Below are positions 36,029 through 44,772 of a DNA stretch of 64,000 bases, in pieces. A program made the translations under genes and the position numbers. The notes beneath the pieces were generated by a model, which saw only the letters and a program-made list of their open reading frames with translations, ran no database searches and had not been told where the DNA came from. The stretch is from Jatrophihabitans sp. GAS493 (GTDB lineage: Bacteria; Actinomycetota; Actinomycetes; Mycobacteriales; Jatrophihabitantaceae). Location: assembly GCF_900230215.1 (NCBI RefSeq), contig NZ_LT907982.1, positions 1,426,001 to 1,490,000 on the forward strand. The letters run 5' to 3'. The stretch's first letter is position 1, and every line of letters starts with the position of its first letter.

Positions 36029-36337
36029 TCACGCCGGAGGTTTCCCTTCGACGACGTTCAGGAACTCCACCTCGATGCCATCGAGATGCTGCTCGCGGGC
36101 GGTGAGGAAGTCCCGTACGTGCGGCTGGCGCTCATGCTCGGCGAAGGCCTGCTCGTCGCGATATAGCTCGTAGAAGACCCGAATCCTCGGTTCACCGGCG
36201 ACCGCATGCGACAGATAGACCAGCGTCCCCGGCTCCAGCTCACGGATGCGAGCTGCTGCCGTCGCCGCTAGGCGATCGAACTCCGGTTCGTGACCAGCCT
36301 TCACGATGTGCCGAACAATTAAGCCGAAGCCCTCCAT
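36029..36337 (-). CDS. antibiotic biosynthesis monooxygenase (ABM) domain protein
   Basis: 102 residues, one ferredoxin-like ABM domain: FGLIVRHIVKAGHEPEFDRL, then EPGTLVYLSHAVAGEPRIRV and FYELYRDEQAFAEHERQPHV. This is the pattern of small cofactor-free quinol monooxygenases (YgiN-type) and related dimeric proteins. The gene lies just downstream of the caspase gene on the same strand, 19 bases apart, so it may be read through from that operon. No functional link is known. Confidence 0.78.
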   Translation of the reverse strand: MEGFGLIVRHIVKAGHEPEFDRLAATAAARIRELEPGTLVYLSHAVAGEPRIRVFYELYRDEQAFAEHERQPHVRDFLTAREQHLDGIEVEFLNVVEGKPPA

Positions 36338-36356
36338 GGTGTCCTCCGACTCTGTC

Positions 36357-37994
36357 TCAGGATCCGCTCCCGGAGCCCTGCGCGGCGATGCCGACGATGA
36401 TCAGCAGGATAAGGCCGACGATACCGATCCATCCGATGATCCGGCCGGCGGTGGCCAGGCCACTACCGCTCTGGCCGGTCTGCGCGATCTGCCGCTTTGC
36501 CTTGCGGGCGAAGACGATGGCCAGGACGCTGCCGATGCCGTAGATCCAGAACAAGCTCAGCACTAACGAAGCGACAGCCATTCCATTGGTTCCGGTCTTC
36601 GTGCCGGAAGTGAGCGGTGCCCGGTAGACCGGCGGGGGCTGCGGGCGCTGCGGGGGCTGCGCGGGCTGTGGGTGATACGGCGGCGGCGCACTGTAGGTCG
36701 GGTTGTAGGGCGGTTGGTTACCGTACGGCGGCTGGCTGCTGTACGGCTGGTTGGTGTACGGAGGTGGACTCTGGTTCCAGGCCGGCGCATTCGGGGGCTG
36801 CGGTGGTGGTGCCCGGTAGGCCTCCGATGGGGGAGGTGGCGGGGGTGGCGGCGGTTCCGTGGTCGGCTCCGGTCGGCGCGCCTCGCCGCGGGCGGCCGTT
36901 GCGGCGGCGTCCGGCGGCGGTTCAGCTGCCGGTGGGACCGCCTTCGGTGGAGCCGGTCGCACGAAGGCCTCCACCCGCAGGATCTGCACGCTGCCCGTGA
37001 GTCGATCGCGAACCAGGACCTTTCCCCGGTTATTGCCCGGCACGGGGGAGAGCGTCACGACCAACTTGTCGCCGATGAGCGCGACGTTCAGCCAGTCGTC
37101 GAAGGTCTCAGCCGTGATCGAGATGTCATCGTCGCTGAACCGGAGGATCTCCACAATCTCCGGACGAAGCTTCTCGTCGTGGTCGACGTCGCGAAGGGTG
37201 ATCACGCTCTCCGACAGGCCGAATGGCGCCTCTGGCGTGTGCCGTGACCTGGTCGGTTCGGCGGCGATCGCGATCGGCGGGGACGGCTGCTTGATCCGGG
37301 CCAGCGATATGTCACCGTCACCGTCGAATCGGCTGTGCGGGATCTGCTTACTGGTCTCAGCCAGTCGCTTCTTGACGTAGTCGTAGATCTCGTGAAGATC
37401 GATCAGCCCGTCACCGTTCGAGTCGACCGCCCCACCGAGCAGACCCTCCACGAGGTGTTCGGTGAAGAGGCTGGTGCCGGTCGGTGATTGGGAATCGTTG
37501 GCGAGCGTCTTACCGCGGGCACTCGACACCACGTAGCGGCCCGGTCCGCCGAGCTGGGTGTCGATGGCCCCACCTTTGAACATGCCGCTGCTACAGCAAT
37601 CCAGCACGAGGATGGTGCGCATCGACGACGCGCCGCGGATGAAGTCGTTGATCGTCTCGTCGCTGATGCCGGTACGCGGTAGCCGATCGGAGCGGGTGTC
37701 CCGCCCGCAGAGGTAGAGATGGCTGTGGTCGTCCAGGAGTCCGTGCCCGCTGTAGTAGAGGAGCATCAGGTCCTCGCGCCCACCGGAGGCGAAGAACTCG
37801 TCGAGTTCGTCGAGGATCTCGTCGTGCTTTCGCTCGGTGACCAGGCGGACGTTCTCGTCGCTGAACAGGCCCGTCTCGGAGTCGACGAGGGCGCGATGCA
37901 ATCTTGCGACGTCCTTGGTGGGTGCGTTCAGCGGGTTGAGGCCGGCGTCCGCCTCGAACGTGCTGTTGCCTATCAGCAGGGCGCGATAGGTCAT
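36357..37994 (-). CDS. caspase-family (C14) protease with EF-hand, Pro-rich linker and membrane anchor
   Basis: 545 residues. Caspase-like domain ~1-185: MTYRALLIGNSTF, catalytic His84 in YYSGHG and the Cys pair 133-134 in LDCCSSG (Cys134 the likely nucleophile). Residues 191-202 form an almost ideal EF-hand loop (DSNGDGLIDLHE). A small beta-rich domain follows (~255-345: ESVITLRDVDHDEKL ... VLVRDRLTGSVQIL). Then come ~120 residues of Pro/Gln/Tyr-rich linker and a DUF4190-like C-terminus with two membrane helices (MAVASLVLSLFWIYGIGSVL; IIGWIGIVGLILLIIVGIAA). The start overlaps the EACC1 stop as ATGA. The architecture suggests a calcium-responsive, membrane-tethered protease in a conflict or cell-death module; that role is inferred. 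Confidence 0.85.
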   Translation of the reverse strand: MTYRALLIGNSTFEADAGLNPLNAPTKDVARLHRALVDSETGLFSDENVRLVTERKHDEILDELDEFFASGGREDLMLLYYSGHGLLDDHSHLYLCGRDTRSDRLPRTGISDETINDFIRGASSMRTILVLDCCSSGMFKGGAIDTQLGGPGRYVVSSARGKTLANDSQSPTGTSLFTEHLVEGLLGGAVDSNGDGLIDLHEIYDYVKKRLAETSKQIPHSRFDGDGDISLARIKQPSPPIAIAAEPTRSRHTPEAPFGLSESVITLRDVDHDEKLRPEIVEILRFSDDDISITAETFDDWLNVALIGDKLVVTLSPVPGNNRGKVLVRDRLTGSVQILRVEAFVRPAPPKAVPPAAEPPPDAAATAARGEARRPEPTTEPPPPPPPPPSEAYRAPPPQPPNAPAWNQSPPPYTNQPYSSQPPYGNQPPYNPTYSAPPPYHPQPAQPPQRPQPPPVYRAPLTSGTKTGTNGMAVASLVLSLFWIYGIGSVLAIVFARKAKRQIAQTGQSGSGLATAGRIIGWIGIVGLILLIIVGIAAQGSGSGS

Positions 37995-38389
37995 GACGTC
38001 GCCTCGATCTTGCGAGCCAGGGCTTCGACCAGCGGGGCCAGCGTCGTCGAATCGGCGTTCTCGGCCGACAGCGTGACTTCGCGACTCGCGCCCTGGTCGT
38101 CGGTCCAGACCGCATGTACGGAGCGAGTTCGGTCCCGGGCCAGCCAGATCCGCAGCATCTCGATGGTGGTGGTGAACGCGCCGGCCGACCCGAGGGAGAG
38201 GATGATCTGGTCCAGGCCACCCTTCATGCCCGGCGTCGGCACTGCTGCTACCTGGACGCAGCCGGTCTCGACTCGTAGTTCGTGGCGAAACTCTGCGACC
38301 TGAGCGAGCCAGCGATCATCGTTCTCGTCATACCGGTCGGTCTGCGCCGTGACCGTTATCGCGAGGGCATCGGAGCTCATGAGCGTCAT
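37991..38389 (-). CDS. EACC1-like effector-associated component
   Basis: About 132 residues from ATG 38389; ATG 38380 and an upstream GTG at 38416 are alternatives. The protein has the features of EACC1 proteins described in computational work on caspase/NLR conflict systems: an early strand (ALAITVTAQT), an LRVETG segment, and a helix after GGLDQIILSLGSAGAF. TTIEMLRIWLARDRTRSV, a strand ending in VTLSAENAD, and a final helix (LAPLVEALARKIE) complete the pattern. EACC1 genes typically stand immediately upstream of caspase-like peptidase genes, as here with a four-base overlap. Its biochemical role is not established; it is proposed to couple sensing to effectors. Confidence 0.7.
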   Translation of the reverse strand: MTLMSSDALAITVTAQTDRYDENDDRWLAQVAEFRHELRVETGCVQVAAVPTPGMKGGLDQIILSLGSAGAFTTTIEMLRIWLARDRTRSVHAVWTDDQGASREVTLSAENADSTTLAPLVEALARKIEATS

Positions 38390-39029
38390 CCCCAAGGCTA
38401 GGCAGCGCCCGGGCACGGGTCAGTATTGGCCGTGTTGCGGGCAGTATCCATCTTGAGCCATCGACCACCGATTTGATACACCTCGGCGCGATTGGCCGGG
38501 CAAACGACAGGCCCAGACGCACCGACACCGGTATCGGCGAAGCGTCAGCTCGCTTCTCACTCAGAGCGGACTCAGCCCAAGGATGTGAGAGCGTCTATGG
38601 CTCGCCGCTTGAAAGTGCAGACATTGCAGCGGTCTGCCGGGACGCTATGGCTACTCCGGTCAATCCACCCACCCGGTTCGACCGCGCGGAAGCGATCGCC
38701 GGATGCCAATACGGAGAATGGGTCTACGACAACTGACTCTTTGTCGGAGGTCGGTCCCGGCCGGCCCCAGATATGTGGAGGGTGCGCGCTATACGCAAGC
38801 CAGCACTGCAGACCGTATCGAGATCGACTCGGCAAATCCCCTTGGACCTACGGGTCCGTGCGCTTTCGAGGACCGGCCGGGGCGTGCGCGCCGCCAGGTC
38901 CGGAGCGGGGACGTTGGCCAATCGGGCCGCGCCGGCGTTCGTTTGACCGGTGCCGGCCAACTGCGGCCGTTCTCGGTTTCGTGCCGGGAGGGTGAGACGC
39001 TCGTCAGCGGCGTAGTTGAGGCTTCCGGT
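38390..39029. other. 640-base gap with no recognised gene
   Basis: Lies between the divergent EACC1 and DUF1254 genes. Several short open frames exist on both strands, but none has a family signature, a good ribosome site or actinobacterial third-position bias throughout. It presumably contains the two divergent promoters. I see no inverted repeat, tRNA or transposon end. Confidence 0.5.
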
Positions 39030-40364
39030 ATGACCGATACCGATGAGCTGGCTGCCGAGGCCTACCTGTACTACTACCCGCTGGTGGAGAACCTTCGTCA
39101 AGTCGTGCGGTATGTGACCACGGGAGTTGGGTCGAACCCACCACGGGACTTCAACACGTTCTCCCACGCCCGTAAATTGGCCGGGCCGCAAGACACATTT
39201 GTCACGATCAACAACGACACGCTGTATTCGATCGCCCAGCTGGATCTCTCGGGCGGTCCCGTGCTCGTCGAGGTTCCCGACACCGGTGACCGGTACTACG
39301 TGCTGCAGTTCGTCGACGCGTGGTCGAACAACATTGCCTACATCGGGACCAGGTCGACCGGGTCAGGCACTGGTCGGTTCGTGGTCGTCCCCCCGCGTGG
39401 TGCCGACGGCTTGCCCGACGGGTACACCGCGGTCACCGCCTCGACGAACATCGTGTCCATCGTGGGGCGGTTCGCCTGCGCTGGTCCCGACGACGTCAAA
39501 GCGGCCAACGCCGCACAGGACGCATTGGTGCTGCGCCCCTTGGTAGAGGCCGCGTCGTACATCGGCATTCCATCGGTCGGGGATGGGTTGTCTCATGAGC
39601 TGCGGTTCTGGGAGCAGGCCAGGGTCTGGTCCCAGACATTCCCCGCACCGGCTGGCGACGACGAGTTCACCGACAAATACCGCCCTCTCGGGATCGTGGA
39701 AGGGGAGTCGCCCTATCTCGAACCCGGCGAGTTCACCGACGCGATGAGTGCCGGCTATCGCAGCGGAATCGAGAAGCTGGAGTACCTCACCCATCACGGC
39801 AGTTCGCCGGTGAACAACGGCTGGACCGTCGGCATGCATATGTTCGACTACAGCGTCTACAACCTCGGGCTCGGCACCCGCGACGAGGTGGAATGGAAGA
39901 TCGGCGACCCGGCGCGTCGCATCGTCGAGCGTGCCGTGGCCGATCGCCTCGGTCTGTGGGGCAATCACGGTTACGAAGCCGTGTACGCCCAAGCCTTCAC
40001 CGACATCAGCGGCGCGCCGCTCGTCGGTGAGAAGACCTACGCCGCGACGTTTGACGAACCGCCACCAGTGGGCGCGTTCTGGTCGATCACCCTGTACAAC
40101 ATCCCTCAGTACTACCTGGTTGAAAACGCCATCGACCGCTACTCCATCGGCGACCGCACACCCGGGATCCGGTACGACGCTGACGGCAGCCTCACCATCA
40201 CGTTCAGCCATACCGAACCCACCGACCCAACCAGCCGCGCCAACTGGCTGCCGACCCCCAGCGGCCCCTTCCGTCTCGTCCTGCGGCTCTACATCCCCGG
40301 AGACCCCGTCCTCGACGGCACCTATCAGCTCCCAGCTATCACGGAAGGTGTCGGGCATCGGTGA
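39030..40364 (+). CDS. DUF1254/DUF1214 domain-containing protein
   Basis: 444 residues from ATG 39030, with GAGG eight bases upstream; the longer open frame has no good start. The N-terminal DUF1254 part reads AYLYYYPLVENLRQVVRYVT, FNTFSHARKLAGPQDTFVTI, NNDTLYSIAQLDLSGGPVLV and YVLQFVDAWSNNIAYIGTRS. The C-terminal DUF1214 part reads FWSITLYNIPQYYLVENAID and PFRLVLRLYIPGDPVLDGTY. These are conserved beta-rich proteins of unknown function, often secreted elsewhere, though no signal peptide is visible here. It stands alone on its strand before the tRNA. Confidence 0.85.
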   Translation: MTDTDELAAEAYLYYYPLVENLRQVVRYVTTGVGSNPPRDFNTFSHARKLAGPQDTFVTINNDTLYSIAQLDLSGGPVLVEVPDTGDRYYVLQFVDAWSNNIAYIGTRSTGSGTGRFVVVPPRGADGLPDGYTAVTASTNIVSIVGRFACAGPDDVKAANAAQDALVLRPLVEAASYIGIPSVGDGLSHELRFWEQARVWSQTFPAPAGDDEFTDKYRPLGIVEGESPYLEPGEFTDAMSAGYRSGIEKLEYLTHHGSSPVNNGWTVGMHMFDYSVYNLGLGTRDEVEWKIGDPARRIVERAVADRLGLWGNHGYEAVYAQAFTDISGAPLVGEKTYAATFDEPPPVGAFWSITLYNIPQYYLVENAIDRYSIGDRTPGIRYDADGSLTITFSHTEPTDPTSRANWLPTPSGPFRLVLRLYIPGDPVLDGTYQLPAITEGVGHR

Positions 40365-40440
40365 GCGAAAGCGAACCCCTACAGTGACGCCGCAGGCGAA
40401 CTTAACGGTGGACCAATTTGAGGGCCCGGAGATGCACGAA

Positions 40441-40468
40441 GGCCCGTGTCTCCGAGGAAACACGGGCC
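40441..40468. terminator. hairpin between DUF1254 gene and tRNA-Pro
   Basis: Nine-base arms GGCCCGTGT (40441-40449) and ACACGGGCC (40460-40468) with a 10-base loop. It lies 21 bases downstream of the tRNA 3' end on the minus strand and ~75 bases after the DUF1254 stop, so it could end both transcripts. Confidence 0.65.
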
Positions 40469-40489
40469 CTGTGTCGGGAAGTTGTTCTG

Positions 40490-40563
<74 letters not shown>

Positions 40564-40723
40564 CTCTGTCTGATCACAGCCAGTGGCCACGATCAGCACA
40601 ACCGCTCCAGCATAGCCTGTCCAAAAGCGAGTCGCGAAATGAGCCCTGGCCCAGCCGTGCGGAGGCACCGTCACACCCGCCGCGCCCAGCCCTCGCGTTC
40701 CCGTCTGACCGCATACTGGGCCT

Positions 40724-41200
40724 ATGGACGATCTCACCTTCTCAGCCTCGATCACGGTGGCCCGCAGTGCCGATGACCTCTACGACCTCGTCGCCGACGT
40801 GACCAACATGGGCGACTGGAGCCCGATCTGCAAGGCCTGCTGGTGGGAAGAGGAGCCCGGCGGCCCCGCCGTCGGGGCCTTCTTCCGGGGACGCAACGTC
40901 ACCCCGGAGCGCACCTGGGAGACGCGGTCGGAGGTCGTCGCGGCCGAGCGGGGCCGGGAGTTCGCCTTCGAGGTAACGACGTCGCGGGTGCGCTGGGGCT
41001 ACACCTTCCGCGCCCTGGGCGACGGGCCGGACGCCGGCACCGAGCTGACCGAGCGGTGGGACTTCCCCGGGTCGGCGTTCGCGTTCTTCCAGGAGCGGTA
41101 CGGCGACCAGGCCCAAGCCCAGATCGAGGAGAGGACCAGAGCCGCTCACGAAGGGATCCCCGAGACGCTGGCCGCCATCAAGGCCGCCGCCGAGAAGTGA
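40724..41200 (+). CDS. SRPBCC-family (polyketide cyclase/dehydrase-like) protein
   Basis: 158 residues with the START/SRPBCC pattern: MDDLTFSASITVARSADDLY, VTNMGDWSPICKACWWEE, VGAFFRGRNVTPERTWETRS and GTELTERWDFPGSAFAFF, ending in a long C-terminal helix (EGIPETLAAIKAAAE). Such helix-grip proteins bind hydrophobic ligands and many in actinobacteria are uncharacterised. No partner gene helps to define the ligand. Confidence 0.82.
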   Translation: MDDLTFSASITVARSADDLYDLVADVTNMGDWSPICKACWWEEEPGGPAVGAFFRGRNVTPERTWETRSEVVAAERGREFAFEVTTSRVRWGYTFRALGDGPDAGTELTERWDFPGSAFAFFQERYGDQAQAQIEERTRAAHEGIPETLAAIKAAAEK

Positions 41201-41211
41201 GCTCGGCTAGC

Positions 41212-41254
41212 TTCGATCCACTAATCTGTTCGATCCACTAATCTGTTCGATCCA
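41212..41254. repeat. 17-bp tandem repeat at the end of the metallophosphoesterase gene
   Basis: Unit TTCGATCCACTAATCTG occurs twice exactly (41212-41228, 41229-41245) with a third partial unit to 41254. The stop codon of the minus-strand metallophosphoesterase falls inside the second unit; the other copy extends into the intergenic gap. It looks like recent slippage or duplication of the gene's 3' end. Confidence 0.85.
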
Positions 41255-42134
41255 CGAGAGTCAGTAGTGACGCCTCCGGGCGGCAGGCGATCCGGATCGG
41301 CATGTACGGACTGGTGCCCAGACCGGCGCAGACGTGAAACCACATCTTCTCGTCCCATTTGTGCAGCCAGCGGGCCCGGTGCACGTCGATTCCGCAGTTG
41401 GTGACCAGCGCCGGGCCGAAAGGCACCCGCACCTGCCCGCCATGTGTGTGTCCGGCCAGCACCAGGTCGTAGCCGTCAGCGGCGAATCGGTTTAGCAGCG
41501 CGGGCTCCGGAGAATGCAGCACGCCGATCCGCACCACCGCGTCCGGCTCGGCCGGGCCCTCGATGAGCGAGTAGCGAGCACGCTTCAGGTGCGGGTCGTC
41601 GGTACCGGCCAGCGCCACTTGCGCCCCCTGCGCCCCGACCTTCACCGTCGTCCGGACGTGCGTGAGATCGTGCCACCCAGCGTCACTGATCGTCGCCGCG
41701 ATCGCCGGCCAGGGCAGCCGCTCGCCGTGGGTGAACTCCTTCTGCGGCTCGAAGTATCGGGTCGGGCTCTTGGGCTTGGGGGCGTAGTAGTCGTTGTTCC
41801 CCGGCACGAACGCGCCGGGGTACTCCATCAACGGCTCCAGCGAGCGCATCAACGCCGGAACCGCCCGCACCGAGGAGAGGTGATCGCCGGTGTTGATCAC
41901 CAGGTCAGGTTTGAGACGGGCCAGGTCGCGGATCCAGGCCTGCTTGCGCCGTTGATTCGGCATCATGTGCAGATCGGAGAGATGCAGCAGCCGGATCGGG
42001 CGGCTACCCGGCGTCAGGACCGGCACCTCGAACTCACGCAGCGTGAAGGCGTTCCGCTCGATCAGCGAACCATAGGCGGCGGTCGCCACCCCGGCCGCAG
42101 TCCCCGCGGCGAGGGCTCGGAGGAAGACGGACAC
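41238..42134 (-). CDS. metallophosphoesterase
   Basis: 298 residues of the calcineurin-like YaeI/YkuE type. Metal-site motifs in order: RLLHLSDLHM (DxH), LVINTGDHLS (GDx), FVPGNNDYYAPK (GNND, where GNHD is usual), and the C-terminal DLVLAGHTHGGQVRVPF (GHTH). An N-terminal hydrophobic stretch (ALAAGTAAGVATAAYGSLI) may anchor it in the membrane, as for related UDP-diacylglucosamine hydrolase-like or wall-associated phosphoesterases. It lies downstream of the cation transporter gene by 20 bases on the same strand. Confidence 0.88.
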   Translation of the reverse strand: MSVFLRALAAGTAAGVATAAYGSLIERNAFTLREFEVPVLTPGSRPIRLLHLSDLHMMPNQRRKQAWIRDLARLKPDLVINTGDHLSSVRAVPALMRSLEPLMEYPGAFVPGNNDYYAPKPKSPTRYFEPQKEFTHGERLPWPAIAATISDAGWHDLTHVRTTVKVGAQGAQVALAGTDDPHLKRARYSLIEGPAEPDAVVRIGVLHSPEPALLNRFAADGYDLVLAGHTHGGQVRVPFGPALVTNCGIDVHRARWLHKWDEKMWFHVCAGLGTSPYMPIRIACRPEASLLTLVDRTD

Positions 42135-42154
42135 CCGATCAGCCTACGTGCCGG

Positions 42155-43201
42155 CTAGGCGGGGTCGCGCAACTCTCGCTCGTCGGCCAGGCTTCGCCCG
42201 TAGCGGGCCACCACCCGGGCCCGGACCGCGGCGTCCGAGCGGGCGGTGGGCTGGATGAAGATCTCGTCGAGCTCGCTGAACTCCTCGCGCAGCGTGCGGT
42301 CGATGCGGACGCAGGCATCCTCTAGCTCCCCGGCGGTGAAGGTGTCGACGAAGTCGGCCCGGACGCAGAGCAGCACCTGGTCGGTGCCGACCATCATGGT
42401 GAGGACGTCGACGACTGAATCGATCTCGGGCTGCTGAGCCAGTCGATCGTCGACGGCCTGGATGAGTCTGACGTCGGCCTGCTGCCCGATGAGCAGGATT
42501 TCGCAGGTGCGGGCCAGCAGGAAGGCGACGATGACGAGGAGCAGGCCGATCAGCAGTGACGCGGCGCCGTCCCAGAAGGCCGACCCGGTGATCTGGTGCA
42601 GCGCCACCCCGGTTGCGGCGATGACCAGACCGATGATGGCGGTGGTGTCCTCGAGGACGACACTCTTCACCGTCGGGTCATCGGGATCGTGCAGGTAACC
42701 GACGAGGCTGCGGCCGTGACGACGGGCCGCCCCCCGGGCCTGCCGCACCCCCTGGCGCAGCGATAGCCCCTCCAGCACCCCGGCGATGATCAGCACCGGA
42801 TAGTTGATCCAGAGGCTCTCACTGGCTCGTTCGTAGTGCCCGAGCATCGTGTGCAGGCCTTCATAGATCGAGAAGGCGGCGCCGGAGGCGAAGATGCCGA
42901 TCGCGGCGAAGAGCGACCAGAAGTAACGCTCCTTGCCGTATCCGAAGGGGTGAACGCGATCGGCTCGCCGCTTCGATTTGCTCAGGGCGGTGAGGAGCAA
43001 GACCTCGGTCGAGCTGTCGCCGAAGGAGTGCGCGGCCTCTGAGAGGAGAGCGCTCGATCCGGTGAAGAGCCCGGCCGCGAGTTTGGCTAGCGCGACTCCG
43101 ATGTTGGCGGCCAGCGCAAGGAGCACCGTCAGCCGGCTCTCGCCGCCACTCGGCGGTGCGGCGCTGGTATCGTCCGACGTTCCCGTTGAGGCTTCGCTCA
43201 C
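42155..43201 (-). CDS. cation diffusion facilitator transporter
   Basis: 348 residues with about six membrane helices in the first ~230. The metal-site helix has SEAAHSFGDSSTEVLLL (HxxxD) and the basic/His loop HPFGYGKERYFWSLF; a second site lies in SVVLEDTTAIIGLVIAA. The C-terminal cytoplasmic domain (~255-330: QPEIDSVVDVLTMMVGTDQV) is the usual dimerisation fold. It exports divalent cations such as Zn2+, Mn2+ or Fe2+ by proton exchange; specificity cannot be told from the sequence. Confidence 0.9.
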   Translation of the reverse strand: MSEASTGTSDDTSAAPPSGGESRLTVLLALAANIGVALAKLAAGLFTGSSALLSEAAHSFGDSSTEVLLLTALSKSKRRADRVHPFGYGKERYFWSLFAAIGIFASGAAFSIYEGLHTMLGHYERASESLWINYPVLIIAGVLEGLSLRQGVRQARGAARRHGRSLVGYLHDPDDPTVKSVVLEDTTAIIGLVIAATGVALHQITGSAFWDGAASLLIGLLLVIVAFLLARTCEILLIGQQADVRLIQAVDDRLAQQPEIDSVVDVLTMMVGTDQVLLCVRADFVDTFTAGELEDACVRIDRTLREEFSELDEIFIQPTARSDAAVRARVVARYGRSLADERELRDPA

Positions 43202-43219
43202 CCCACGATGCTACGTGGC

Positions 43220-44710
43220 TCAGGCTGGTGCGGCCGCGGCGCCGGCCGCAGCGGGCGGGGTGCTGCTGCGGCTCACCGACAGCGGATTGGCTATATCTTC
43301 CAGGGATTTCCGCTCGGCATCGACGCCGAAGTACCAGGCCACGACGCCGCCCAGGATCATGATCACCCCGCCGATCACGTAACCCCAGGACAGCGGCGTC
43401 CGATCCGGATTGGGGTTGTTGGCCCCGCCGATGAGATGGCCGAAGAGGAACGGTGCCACCACTCCGCCCGCACCCTGCGACAGGGCGAAGAAGAACGAGA
43501 TCGCCTGACCGCGAAGCTCCAACGGGAAGATCTCACTCACGGTCAGGTACGCCGAGGAGGCTCCGGCCGAGGCGAAGAAGAAGATGACGCACCAGAAGAT
43601 CGTCTGGGTGGTGGCGTTGAGCAGCCCGGCGTGGAAGAAGTAGGCCGAAACCAGCAGCAGCAGGCCGGAGAGGGTGTAGGTGAAGCAGATCATCCGGCGC
43701 CGGCCGACCGTGTCGAAGAGGTGCCCGAGAAGCAGCGGACCGAGGAGATTGCCGAGGGCGAAGGGGAAGAAGTAGTAGCTGGTATGCGCCTTTGACACCC
43801 CATAGAAATTCTCCAGAACAAGCGCGTAGGTGAAGAAGATGGCGTTGTAGAGGAACGCCTGCGTCACCATCATGCTGAAGCCGAGGAAGGACCGGGACGG
43901 GTACTGGCCGAAGAAGATCTTTCCCATCTGGATGTACCCGACGTTCGGCACCGGGGTGACGTCGAGTGCCTTGCTGTCGGGCACCGGCTCCAGCTTCTTC
44001 CCCTCGGCCTCGACCCGCGCCTCGATGTCGTCGACGGTGCGTTCGGCCTCCTCCTCGCGCCCGTGGGTCATCAGCCAGCGCGGGCTCTCCGGAATGTGGC
44101 GCCGCAGCCCGATCACCGCCAAGCCGATGAGCGGTCCGATGAAGAATCCGAGACGCCAGCCAATATTTTCCGGCACATTGTCCGACAGCAGATAGAGGTT
44201 GGCCATGGCGCCGAGCGCAGCGCCGCCCCAGTAGGTTCCGTTGATCGCGATGTCGACCCGGCCCCGGTAGTGCGACGGGATGAGCTCGTCGATGGCCGAG
44301 TTGATGGCGGTGTATTCGCCACCGATGCCGAGGCCGGCGACGAAGCGGAAGAGGAGCAATGACCATAGATCCCAGCTGAATCCGGCCAGGCCGCTGGCGA
44401 TGAGGTAGACCCCGAGGGTGATGATGAACAGCCGTCGACGACCCAGGCGGTCGGTGATGCGCCCGAAGACGAGGGCTCCGATCACCTCACCGGCAAGGTA
44501 GACGGAGCCGACGGCCCCGACCTGCCCGTTGCTCAGACCGAGGGAATCCTGGTAGCCGGCCTGCGACACGATCTGGATCTCCAGGCCGTCGAGAATCCAG
44601 GCGACGCCCAGGCCGACGATCACCAGCCAGTGGAACCGGCTCCAGGGCAGACGATCGAGTCGAGCCGGCACGAGGCTGCGGTGCGATTGAGACAACGTCT
44701 GGTTTGCCAC
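43220..44710 (-). CDS. MFS transporter (metabolite:H+ symporter type)
   Basis: About 496 residues from GTG 44710, with GGAAGAG eight bases upstream; an upstream start at 44749 is less likely. Twelve hydrophobic spans. MFS motif A is in GRITDRLGRRRLFIITLG and the sugar-porter-like motif in VAGLGIGGEYTAINSAIDEL, with the central cytoplasmic loop ESPRWLMTHGREEEAER. The second half has LLGHLFDTVGRRRMI. Substrate unknown; related proteins carry organic acids or sugars. It is 19 bases upstream of nothing co-directional but the CDF gene, so the pair may share a transcript. Confidence 0.87.
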   Translation of the reverse strand: MANQTLSQSHRSLVPARLDRLPWSRFHWLVIVGLGVAWILDGLEIQIVSQAGYQDSLGLSNGQVGAVGSVYLAGEVIGALVFGRITDRLGRRRLFIITLGVYLIASGLAGFSWDLWSLLLFRFVAGLGIGGEYTAINSAIDELIPSHYRGRVDIAINGTYWGGAALGAMANLYLLSDNVPENIGWRLGFFIGPLIGLAVIGLRRHIPESPRWLMTHGREEEAERTVDDIEARVEAEGKKLEPVPDSKALDVTPVPNVGYIQMGKIFFGQYPSRSFLGFSMMVTQAFLYNAIFFTYALVLENFYGVSKAHTSYYFFPFALGNLLGPLLLGHLFDTVGRRRMICFTYTLSGLLLLVSAYFFHAGLLNATTQTIFWCVIFFFASAGASSAYLTVSEIFPLELRGQAISFFFALSQGAGGVVAPFLFGHLIGGANNPNPDRTPLSWGYVIGGVIMILGGVVAWYFGVDAERKSLEDIANPLSVSRSSTPPAAAGAAAAPA

Positions 44711-44772
44711 GCCGGTACTCTTCCCGTCCCGGATGGGCTCTAAACACAACCGGCGAAATTCAGCTAACCCGC

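Noticed and set aside
38473-39029. Small open frames between the EACC1 and DUF1254 genes
   Set aside because: None shows homology, RBS, or consistent codon bias; treated as an empty regulatory gap.
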